Below, piece by piece: positions 5,114 to 10,464 of a DNA stretch of 10,464 nt. The DNA lies in assembly GCA_934667465.1 (NCBI GenBank), contig CAKUMG010000121.1, positions 1-10,464 on the forward strand, written 5' to 3'. The DNA is from an uncultured Actinoplanes sp. GTDB taxonomy: Bacteria > Actinomycetota > Actinomycetes > Mycobacteriales > Micromonosporaceae. Below the pieces are notes generated by a model. The model saw only the letters and a list, made by a program, of their open reading frames with translations. It was not told the origin of the DNA and did not search any database. The stretch's first letter is position 1; each line of letters begins with the position of its first letter. The position numbers and the translations under genes were made by a program.

Positions 5114-6148
5114 ATGCGCGCAGTGATCTTCGAACGGTTCGGCGAGATGCCCGCCCTGCAGGAAGTGCCCGATCCCGAGCCGCCCGCCGGTGGGGTGATC
5201 GTCGAGGTACGCGCCACCGGCGTGTGCCGCAGCGACTGGCACGGCTGGCGGGGGCACGACCCGGACATCCGGCTCCCGCACATCCCGGGGCACGAGTTCG
5301 CGGGCGTCGTCGCGGCGGTCGGTGCCGGGGTGACGCGCTGGCGGCCGGGCGACCGGGTGACCACGCCGTTCGTGTGCGCCTGCGGCACGTGCCCCGCCTG
5401 CCTCGCCGGCGACCAGCAGGTCTGCCACCGCCAGGAGCAGCCCGGGTTCACGCACGCGGGATCGTTCGCGGACCTGGTCGCGGTGCACCATGCGGACATC
5501 AATCTCGTACGCCTGAGCGACGCGACCGGCTTCGACGAGGCGGCCACGCTCGGGTGCCGCTTCGCCACGGCCTTCCGTGCCGTCGTGCACCAGGGCCGGG
5601 TCCGGCCCGGCGACTGGCTGGCCGTCCACGGGTGCGGCGGCGCCGGGCTCTCCGCCGTGATGATCGCCGCCGCGGCGGGCGCGCGCGTGGTCGCCGTGGA
5701 CATCTCCGCGGGCGCGCTGGAGCTGGCGGCCCGCTGCGGCGCCGAAGTGACAGTCGACGCGAGCGCCGGCGACGCGGCGGCCGCGGTCCGCGAGGCCACC
5801 GGCGGCGGGGCGCACGTGTCCCTGGACGCGCTCGGCAGCCAGGTCACGCTCACCGCCTCCGTCGAGTCGCTGCGGCGCCGGGGGCGGCACGTGCAGGTCG
5901 GGCTGTTCCCCGCCGCCGGCGGGCGGCCGGTGGTGCCGATGGAGCTCGTGGTCGCGTACGAGCTGGAGCTTCTCGGCAGTCACGGCATGCCCGCGCACGC
6001 GTACGGGAGCATGCTCGGTCTCGTCGAGTCCGGCCGGGTGCGGCCCGCCGACCTGATCACCCGCCGGATAGGTCTCGGCGACGCGCCGGCCGCGCTGGCC
6101 GCTATGGACGGGCCGGTGGCCCCCGGCTTCACGGTCGTCACCCGCTGA
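5114..6148 (+). CDS. Zinc-dependent alcohol dehydrogenase (MDR superfamily)
   Basis: A 344-residue cytoplasmic enzyme, the usual length for zinc MDR dehydrogenases that oxidise an alcohol or reduce an aldehyde with NAD(P). The catalytic-zinc ligands are visible: C38 in GVCRSDWHGW, H60-E61 in PGHEFAG and C148 in LGCRFATAF. The structural-zinc lobe has C90, C93, C96 and C104 (CGTCPACLAGDQQVC), with an extra Cys at 88. The Rossmann glycines are in HGCGGAGLSAV (172-182), and the acidic D196 in VVAVDIS ends strand 2, which favours NAD over NADP. The C-terminal half (ELELLGSHGM, 283-291) is typical of a branch common in actinobacteria. The start at 5114 is chosen because it matches the family start and has a -10 element 7 nt upstream. 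An upstream extension to 5015 is antisense to the FAIM1-like gene and rejected. Monocistronic; a hairpin follows at 6161. Confidence 0.95.
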   Translation: MRAVIFERFGEMPALQEVPDPEPPAGGVIVEVRATGVCRSDWHGWRGHDPDIRLPHIPGHEFAGVVAAVGAGVTRWRPGDRVTTPFVCACGTCPACLAGDQQVCHRQEQPGFTHAGSFADLVAVHHADINLVRLSDATGFDEAATLGCRFATAFRAVVHQGRVRPGDWLAVHGCGGAGLSAVMIAAAAGARVVAVDISAGALELAARCGAEVTVDASAGDAAAAVREATGGGAHVSLDALGSQVTLTASVESLRRRGRHVQVGLFPAAGGRPVVPMELVVAYELELLGSHGMPAHAYGSMLGLVESGRVRPADLITRRIGLGDAPAALAAMDGPVAPGFTVVTR

Positions 6149-6160
6149 CCTGCTTCTACG

Positions 6161-6178
6161 CCGGGGAGTTCACCCCGG
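6161..6178 (+). terminator. Terminator-like hairpin after the alcohol dehydrogenase gene
   Basis: CCGGGG (6161-6166), loop AGTTCA, CCCCGG (6173-6178): a perfect 6-bp GC stem 13 nt after the stop codon at 6148. No T-tract follows. Confidence 0.55.
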
Positions 6179-6266
6179 GCGGGTGAGGCCGGGGCACGGC
6201 CGGCGGGCCGATTCTGCGAGATGGCGCCGGCCTCGCATGGGCTGCGCCGGCCGGAGGGAGGCCGCG

Positions 6267-6715
6267 GTGGCGACGACGCGGGAGACGGCCGGCCCGGCCG
6301 CCGTGCCGGAGCGGCGGGTGCGGCGGGTCCCGTGGATCGTGCGCCGGTGGCACTACAGCGGGGCGGGCCGGGGTGCTGGGCGGCTGGCTGGTGCGCTGGG
6401 CCGGGCCGCGCTGCCCCCGCCGGGCCGGGTCGCGTGGCGGGTGCTCGGTGCCGCCGCCGTCGTGCTGGTGGCGGCGTTCTGCTGGTGGGGCTCGGGGCAG
6501 CAGCGCGACATCCACCGGCTGATGGGGCTCACGCCGCCGTCGCGCGGCGGCTACTTGCTCGTGATCGTGCTCGCCGCCCTGACCGGGCGGGGCTCGTCGG
6601 CCCCGGGCACGGGCACAACTTCGGCGCGGCGCCGGTGGTGGCGTGGGCGCAGATCGCCCCGCCCCCGGGCTGGACGGACGACCCCACCGCGGCCCTGACC
6701 GCCCTCATCGCCGCC
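6267..6715 (+). pseudogene. Broken alpha/beta-hydrolase membrane protein: both ends present, catalytic middle deleted
   Basis: A GTG at 6267 with GGAGGGAGG upstream starts an N-terminal piece. It leads to PPPGRVAWRVLGA, a membrane helix (AAVVLVAAFCWWG), then QQRDIHRLMGLTPPSRGGYLLVIVLAAL, ending near 6585. This is the membrane domain of the actinobacterial alpha/beta-hydrolase family with a separate N-terminal domain (Abhydrolase_9 type), usually about 500-560 residues. From about 6602, in a different frame, comes GPGHGHNFGAAPVVAWAQIAPPPGWTDD. This is the characteristic C-terminal end of the same family (GHGHNYG...AWAAIAPPPGW). The several hundred residues between, including the GxSxG nucleophile, are absent. 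Around 6368-6410 the third frame reads AGVLGGWLVRWAG, the expected preceding helix, so there is probably also a frameshift. The family assignment is from memory; the frame switch and missing middle are visible directly. Confidence 0.7.
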
Positions 6716-6745
6716 CAGGAGTGGCCACCGTGGATACTGGCCGAG

Positions 6746-7513
6746 ATGAGTGATCGGCTGGTGCATGCGCCCGGTGCGGCGGGAAGCGGCGGCAACACCC
6801 TGGTGAACGCGGCGGCAGCAGCCGGGCACGGCGAGCTGGTCCGGAACGCCCTCGACAGCAACTGGCCCGAGCCCGCGCGGTCGGATCATGAGCTGATGCT
6901 GTGGGCGGCGGACTACGGTGCCTACGAGGTGGTCCTCAACCGGCTCGCACCGGAGACGACGAGGCCGATGCTGGAGATCGCGCGCGGCTGGCTGGCCGGC
7001 GACCCGGCGGTGGAGCTGCGGCGCCGGCTCGGCGGCGGAGAGGCCGCGGAGGAGCGCCGGACCGTTCCGATCGGCGACGGCTACGCACACGTGGGCTGCC
7101 TCCGGGTGACCGCTGCCGACGGCAGATGGGCCGAGGTCATGACGGGCCACCTGGCGATCGTGACGTACATCGAAGAGGCGCTCGGCATCGGTCCGTCTCT
7201 CGACGAGTTGCTGGCGCGCTCTCTGTCGATCGGGGATCCGGACGACCTCAACTGGTGGGGGCCGCTGCACGCCGTGAAGGGCCGTGCCGACGTCCCGGCG
7301 ACCCTGCGCTGGGCGGTCGGGGTGCTGGAGAGCCCCGACCCGGGTGCCCGGGATTTCGCCTCGGTGGTGGTGCACCTGCTGTCTCTCGAGGAGCAGCCTG
7401 CGCCCGAGCGTGAGACGGTGCTTCCCGTCCTGCGGCGCCGGCTGGCCGCGGAACGTGAACCGCAGATCCGGCTCAGCCTGCTCGCCGCCCTGGACTCCTA
7501 CGAAGTGTCCTGA
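6746..7513 (+). CDS. HEAT-like repeat protein, probably N-terminally truncated and fused to hydrolase debris
   Basis: The open frame continues from the hydrolase tail without a stop to a TGA at 7511-7513. The first ATG in the helical-repeat part is 6746, giving 255 residues, without a good ribosome site. The recognisable sequence probably begins a little earlier (EWPPWILAEM, about 6716). Visible are helical-repeat-like blocks: NTLVNAAAAAGHGELVRNAL and DHELMLWAADYGAYEVVLNRL (ankyrin/HEAT-like pairs), then TRPMLEIARGWLAGDP, a more beta-like insert with GDGYAHVGCLRVTAADGRWAEV, HLAIVTYIEEALGI, and HEAT-like helices to the end. This looks like the hypothetical HEAT-repeat proteins of actinomycetes, with no catalytic motif. 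Codon bias is good throughout. The protein may still be made if translation begins in the hydrolase remnant or at 6746. Function is unknown. Confidence 0.55.
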   Translation: MSDRLVHAPGAAGSGGNTLVNAAAAAGHGELVRNALDSNWPEPARSDHELMLWAADYGAYEVVLNRLAPETTRPMLEIARGWLAGDPAVELRRRLGGGEAAEERRTVPIGDGYAHVGCLRVTAADGRWAEVMTGHLAIVTYIEEALGIGPSLDELLARSLSIGDPDDLNWWGPLHAVKGRADVPATLRWAVGVLESPDPGARDFASVVVHLLSLEEQPAPERETVLPVLRRRLAAEREPQIRLSLLAALDSYEVS

Positions 7514-7535
7514 GCCCGCTCGGCGCCGGGCGGGC
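7514..7535 (+). terminator. Terminator-like hairpin after the HEAT-like gene
   Basis: GCCCGC (7514-7519) pairs with GCGGGC (7530-7535) around a 10-nt loop that itself contains the palindrome CGGCGCCG. It begins directly after the TGA and ends 6 bp before the next gene's -10 element. Confidence 0.45.
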
Positions 7536-7540
7536 GGTGG

Positions 7541-7552
7541 CAGACTGCGGGC
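7541..7552 (+). promoter_or_regulatory. -10 element for leaderless MmcQ-like mRNA
   Basis: CAGACT (7541-7546), then 6 nt to the ATG at 7553, and no Shine-Dalgarno site. Identical hexamer and spacing to the XRE gene at 3845. Confidence 0.5.
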
Positions 7553-7957
7553 ATGGGGCACCCGAAGATGTTCGACGACGCGGATCCGTTCCTGGCGCGC
7601 GTACGGGAGATCGCTTTCTCCCTGCCCGGCGCCGCCGAGAAGGAGTCGCACGGGACGCCGGCGTTCTTCACCACGAAGGTGTTCGCGTACTACGGCGGCT
7701 CGATCAAGGTGGACGGTGAGTACGAGCGGCACTCGCAGTCGGTGCTGGTGCTGCTGGATCCCGGGGAGCGGGCGGCGCTGGTGGACGAGGAGCGCTGCTA
7801 CGTCCCGGCCTATCTCGGGGCCGCCGGGTGGATCGGCGTGGATCTCGGCGAGGACACCGACTGGGGCGAGGTGGCGGAGCTGATCGATGCGAGCTACCGC
7901 CGTACGGCGGGGGTGCGCAGGGTGGCGGCGCTCGACGCGCGCCGTGACAAGGCCTGA
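7553..7957 (+). CDS. MmcQ/YjbR-family protein
   Basis: A 134-residue soluble protein, the usual length of this single-domain family (CyaY-like fold). Conserved marks are visible: VREIAFSLPGAAEKESHGTP (residues 18-37), where LPG and the following HGxPxF are the signature, then FFTTKVFAYY (39-48) and, after a strand region, SVLVLLDPGERAAL and CYVPAYLGAAGWIGVDL, ending in the usual helix WGEVAELIDASYRRTA. Family members are called DNA-binding by analogy with YjbR, but no biochemical role is established and none can be deduced here. A single gene with its own promoter-like element. A terminator-like hairpin precedes it, and the qsuB-like gene starts 71 bp downstream with a distinct control region. 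Confidence 0.92.
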   Translation: MGHPKMFDDADPFLARVREIAFSLPGAAEKESHGTPAFFTTKVFAYYGGSIKVDGEYERHSQSVLVLLDPGERAALVDEERCYVPAYLGAAGWIGVDLGEDTDWGEVAELIDASYRRTAGVRRVAALDARRDKA

Positions 7958-7981
7958 GTGGCGGGCGGCCGGGCGCGCGGT

Positions 7982-7987
7982 TATAAC
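7982..7987 (+). promoter_or_regulatory. -10 element of the qsuB-like gene
   Basis: TATAAC lies in a short A/T-rich island (7981-7994) that stands out sharply from its GC-rich surroundings. Transcription would start around 7994, giving a leader of about 35 nt with a GAGGGGG ribosome site at 8015-8021. No -35 consensus is visible at the expected distance. Confidence 0.45.
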
Positions 7988-7988
7988 T

Positions 7989-8004
7989 AACTAACCGGTA
8001 CGTT
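7989..8004. promoter_or_regulatory. TetR-type operator candidate at the qsuB-like promoter
   Basis: AACTAACCGGTACGTT is an imperfect palindrome of the form AACnnACCGGTnnGTT (12 of 16 positions symmetric, centre 7996/7997). This is the size and look of TetR-family operators. It starts 2 bp after the -10 element and covers the expected start point, so binding would repress. No TetR gene is in the window. Confidence 0.5.
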
Positions 8005-8028
8005 CGCTGCCGCCGAGGGGGTCGAGCC

Positions 8029-9873
8029 GTGCGCTTGTCGATCGCGACCGTCTGCCTGTCCGGCACGCTCGAGGACAAGCTCGACGCCATAGCCGCCGCG
8101 GGGTTCGACGGCGTCGAGATCTTCGAGAACGACCTCGTCGCCTCGGCGTGGTCGCCCGCGCGGATCGGCCGGGAATGCGCTTCCCGGGGCCTGGGGATCG
8201 ACCTCTACCAGCCGTTCCGGGACTTCGAGGCGGTGCCGCCGGCCGCGTTCCGGGCCGGCCTGCGCCGCGCGGAGCGCAAGTTCGACGTGATGGAACAGCT
8301 CGGCGCGCGCACGATGCTGGTCTGCTCGTCGGTCGCCGCCGAGTGCGTGGACGACGACGAGCTCGCCGCCGAGCAGCTGCGCGAGCTGGCGGAGCGGGCC
8401 GGGCGGCGCGGGCTGCGGATCGCCTACGAGGCGCTGGCCTGGGGGAAACACGTCGACACGTACGCGCATTCGTGGCGCATCGTCCGCCGCGCCGACCATC
8501 CCGCCCTCGGCCTCTGCCTGGACAGCTTCCACATCCTGTCGCGCGGCGACGACCCGGCCGGGATCGGCGTCATCCCCGGCCCGAAGGTGTTCTTCCTGCA
8601 GCTCGCCGACGCCCCGCACCTCGACATGAACGTGGTCGAATGGAGCCGCCACCATCGGCTGTTCCCCGGCCTGGGCTCGTTCGACCTGCCCGCGCTCGTG
8701 CGGCACGTCCTGGCCACCGGCTACGACGGGCCGCTCTCGCTCGAGATCTTCAACGACATCTACCGGCAGACCGATCCGCGGCACGCCGCCGTCGACGGGA
8801 TTCGCTCGCTGCTCGCGCTCCGGGAAAGCGCTTCCGGGCCGCTGCCCGGCCTGCCGTCACCGCCCCGGCTCGCCGGGAACGCGTTCACCGAGCTGAGCGT
8901 CGACGCGCTCTCCGGACCGGCGGTCACGCACGCGTTGACTGCCTTGGGATTCGCCCGTACGCAGCAGCGCCCGCCCGGCGCCGCGGAAGTCTGGCAGCAG
9001 GGCGCCGCCCGCATCGTCCTGACCCCCACGCCCGCCACCGCCGTCCCGGGCGCGGCCGGCATCTCGGCCGTGGGCGTGACCTCGGCGGATCCCGCCGCCT
9101 CCCTCGCGCGCGCACAACGACTGCTCGTCCCCGTCCTGCCCGGCGGTCGTGCCGTCGCCGCCCCCGACGGCACCGTCATCCACTTCGGACCGCACGACGC
9201 CGGCGCCCCGCGGGAAGCGCTTCCCCACGCGGCCGCCCCCGAGGAAGCGCTTCCCACCACCCGCGCAGCCGAGCAAGCGCCACCCATCGTGACCGGGATC
9301 GATCACATCGCGCTGACCGAGCAGGTGGACGACTACGACCAGGTGGCGCTCTTCCTCCGCACGGTGCTCGGCCTGCGCCCCGGCCCCGGCACCGAGCTCA
9401 CCGCCCCCTTCGGCCTGCTCCGCGGGCGCTCGGCCACCGACGCCGACGGCACGTTCCGGATCATCTTCCTCACGGCCCCGCTGCGCCGCGGCAGCTGGGC
9501 CCCCGCGGTACCGAGCCCGCAGCACGTCTCCTTCGCGAGCCCCGACATCGTGGCGAGCGCCCGCGCCGCCCGCGCGCTCGGCGCCCCCGTGCTGCCGATC
9601 CCGGGCAACTACTACGACGACCTCGACGTCCGGCTCGCCCCGCCGCCGGAGCTCCTCGCCGACCTGCGCGAGCACTCCATCATGTACGACCGGGACGGCG
9701 GGGGCGAGTACTTCCACTTCGCCACGGAACTGCTCGGCTCCCGGCTGTTCTTCGAGGTGGTGCAGCGGGTCGGCGGCTACGAGGGCTACGGCGCCGCGAA
9801 CGCCGTGCCGGTCCGGATGGCCGCGCACCGCCGGCAGCGGCTACGACGGGCGGGTTCTGTGAAGATTCCGTGA
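8029..9873 (+). CDS. qsuB: 3-dehydroshikimate dehydratase, two-domain QsuB/QuiC type (HPPD-like C-terminal domain)
   Basis: A 614-residue enzyme converting 3-dehydroshikimate to protocatechuate in quinate/shikimate catabolism. Length fits the fused class. Residues 1-265 are a sugar-phosphate-isomerase-like TIM barrel. The metal ligands E134 (IAYEALAWG), D165 (CLDSFH), Q191 (FLQLAD) and E239 (SLEIFND) fall at the positions known for Pseudomonas QuiC1. Residues about 285-390 form a degenerate first VOC module. Residues 422-600 form a 4-hydroxyphenylpyruvate-dioxygenase-like VOC module that keeps the iron triad H426 (GIDHIALT), H499 (PQHVSF) and E576 (FFEVVQR). The linker at 391-419 is low in structure and holds a duplicated APxEALP. 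The GTG start at 8029 has GAGGGGG 7 nt upstream. No other quinate/shikimate catabolic gene is in the window, so it appears to be a stand-alone unit under TetR-type control. Confidence 0.95.
   Translation: MRLSIATVCLSGTLEDKLDAIAAAGFDGVEIFENDLVASAWSPARIGRECASRGLGIDLYQPFRDFEAVPPAAFRAGLRRAERKFDVMEQLGARTMLVCSSVAAECVDDDELAAEQLRELAERAGRRGLRIAYEALAWGKHVDTYAHSWRIVRRADHPALGLCLDSFHILSRGDDPAGIGVIPGPKVFFLQLADAPHLDMNVVEWSRHHRLFPGLGSFDLPALVRHVLATGYDGPLSLEIFNDIYRQTDPRHAAVDGIRSLLALRESASGPLPGLPSPPRLAGNAFTELSVDALSGPAVTHALTALGFARTQQRPPGAAEVWQQGAARIVLTPTPATAVPGAAGISAVGVTSADPAASLARAQRLLVPVLPGGRAVAAPDGTVIHFGPHDAGAPREALPHAAAPEEALPTTRAAEQAPPIVTGIDHIALTEQVDDYDQVALFLRTVLGLRPGPGTELTAPFGLLRGRSATDADGTFRIIFLTAPLRRGSWAPAVPSPQHVSFASPDIVASARAARALGAPVLPIPGNYYDDLDVRLAPPPELLADLREHSIMYDRDGGGEYFHFATELLGSRLFFEVVQRVGGYEGYGAANAVPVRMAAHRRQRLRRAGSVKIP
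9212..9254. repeat. Paired palindromes GGAAGCGCTTCC inside the qsuB-like gene
   Basis: GGGAAGCGCTTCCC (9212-9225) is a perfect 14-bp palindrome, and GGAAGCGCTTCC (9243-9254) a perfect 12-bp one. Their centres are 30 bp apart, about three helical turns. They encode the duplicated EALP of the inter-domain linker. The sequence resembles LacI-family operators of actinobacterial sugar genes. Confidence 0.7.
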
Positions 9874-9902
9874 GCGGGACCGGCATCGGGGTGCGGAACC
9901 CG

Positions 9903-9914
9903 TACGGTGCTGTC
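9903..9914 (+). promoter_or_regulatory. -10 element for leaderless membrane-protein mRNA
   Basis: TACGGT (9903-9908), then 6 nt to a GTG at 9915, and no Shine-Dalgarno sequence. Same hexamer and spacing as the SDR gene. Confidence 0.5.
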
Positions 9915-10464
9915 GTGAATTCTTTGATCATCATCGTTTTCATCGGGGCTCTGCTCATCGTCGTCGGGACGCTGTTCATCGCGCCGATGGTCGTGATCGT
10001 CACCTCCGCCGTCCGGGGGCGGCGGCGCGGGCTGTCCCTGTGGGCGGCGCTGCTGAGGCCGGTGCCGCTGACCGCCATGGGCGTGCTGGCGCTGGCCGGG
10101 GCGGCCACGATCGCGTCCCTGGGATGGCTGCCGGGGATCTTCGCCTGGGATGCGGCGGAGATGTGCGCGTCGGCCGCCGGCTTCTACTCCGGGACGCCGG
10201 GGCCGTCGGACGCATCGTGGACCGGAATCGATCGGCAGCTGTTCCCGATGCGCCAGACGTGCCGGTGGGCGGACGGGACCACGTACGAGCTGGTTCCCGG
10301 GTGGCTCACCCCCGCGCTGGTGGTGCTCGTGCTGATCGCGCTCGCCGCCTTCGGCGAGGCGATCGTCCGGGCGGTGGGGCGGCCGCGGCGCGATCCCGCC
10401 GATGTGCCGACGGCCGGGACGCCCCTGCGATCGCCTCTTTTCAGGAGGTACCGGACGTGGCGGG
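9915..10464 (+). CDS. Small membrane protein with a cysteine-containing outer loop, partial at right edge
   Basis: A GTG at 9915 opens a frame of 183 residues that is still open at the end of the window. It was chosen from the -10 element 6 nt upstream and good codon bias. I do not recognise the family. Three membrane helices are visible: residues 3-30 (LIIIVFIGALLIVVGTLFIAP and following), about 50-73, and about 131-151. A basic segment (RGRRRGL, 34-40) follows helix 1, which suggests a cytoplasmic loop there. The 55-residue segment between helices 2 and 3 would then lie outside; it holds two cysteines (C84, C116) that could form a disulfide, plus several Trp and Tyr. The tail after helix 3 is basic (GRPRRDP, FRRYRTWR) and cytoplasmic. 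The stop probably lies just beyond the edge, since another start appears at 10457. Confidence 0.75.
   Translation, partial: MNSLIIIVFIGALLIVVGTLFIAPMVVIVTSAVRGRRRGLSLWAALLRPVPLTAMGVLALAGAATIASLGWLPGIFAWDAAEMCASAAGFYSGTPGPSDASWTGIDRQLFPMRQTCRWADGTTYELVPGWLTPALVVLVLIALAAFGEAIVRAVGRPRRDPADVPTAGTPLRSPLFRRYRTWR
10443..10459 (+). promoter_or_regulatory. Ribosome site and likely GTG start of the next gene
   Basis: AGGAGG (10443-10448) is followed 8 nt later by GTG (10457-10459), the strongest Shine-Dalgarno match on the plus strand here. The GTG is out of frame with the membrane protein, so the two genes probably overlap slightly and are translationally coupled. Only eight bases of the new gene are visible. 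Confidence 0.4.

Noticed and set aside
5071..5998. Long minus-strand frames opposite the alcohol dehydrogenase
   Set aside because: Shadow of a strongly supported dehydrogenase. Only the part from 5065 down to 4796 carries a real gene.
8857..9828. A 323-residue minus-strand open frame
   Set aside because: It is antisense to the VOC half of the qsuB-like gene, whose iron ligands and family motifs are intact. The product is Gly/Arg/Ala-rich with no motif.
1..10464. Mobile elements, tRNA genes, CRISPR arrays or a defence island
   Set aside because: No transposase or integrase motif, terminal inverted repeats, tRNA cloverleaf or regular repeat-spacer series was found by reading both strands. 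The one possible conflict-system trace is the orphan anchor at 2527-2767.

Overview
The window is very GC-rich (above 70% by eye), with strong third-position G/C bias. Starts are a mix of Shine-Dalgarno-led and apparently leaderless ones. This, together with a GerW-type sporulation protein, an MmyB-like XRE regulator and many stand-alone small enzymes, points to a filamentous, spore-forming actinomycete. The genus cannot be told from the sequence. No tRNA, rRNA, CRISPR array, integrase, transposase or phage gene was seen.

Layout, left to right. (1) 1-822, minus: a multi-pass membrane protein cut by the left edge. (2) 956-1728, minus: a two-gene unit, a SHOCT-like membrane-anchored protein followed by a GerW/YtfJ-family protein, closed by a hairpin at 900-925. 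(3) 1865-2338, plus: a NUDIX hydrolase. (4) 2308-2767, minus: gene debris. The N-terminal double-transmembrane piece of one protein abuts, in another frame, the C-terminal part of an HdeD-like protein. (5) 2833-3744, minus, and 3845-4714, plus: a divergent SDR oxidoreductase and MmyB-like XRE regulator sharing a 100-bp control region with two palindromes. (6) 4706-4800: tandem hairpin repeats between convergent genes. (7) 4796-5065, minus, and 5114-6148, plus: a small FAIM1-like beta protein divergent from a zinc alcohol dehydrogenase. (8) 6267-7513, plus: a second debris zone. The two ends of an alpha/beta-hydrolase membrane protein are joined without its catalytic middle and run in frame into a HEAT-like protein. 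(9) 7553-7957, plus: an MmcQ/YjbR-fold protein. (10) 8029-9873, plus: a two-domain QsuB/QuiC-type 3-dehydroshikimate dehydratase with a TetR-type operator candidate in its promoter and LacI-type palindromes inside the gene. (11) 9915 to the right edge, plus: a small membrane protein, with the likely start of another gene in the last bases.

The window does not form one pathway. It looks like an accessory chromosomal stretch of self-contained one- or two-gene units, with two clear scars of gene loss. The best-connected parts are the SDR/XRE pair (regulator and probable target), the GerW/SHOCT unit, and QsuB, which feeds dehydroshikimate to protocatechuate. Six of the transcription units start with a TAnnnT- or CAGAnT-type -10 element placed 6-7 nt before the start codon, the arrangement expected of leaderless mRNAs.

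I did not find a convincing new multi-gene system. The most unusual signals are the two chimeric debris loci, the tandem hairpin repeat that starts inside the XRE stop codon, and the paired GGAAGCGCTTCC palindromes inside qsuB.
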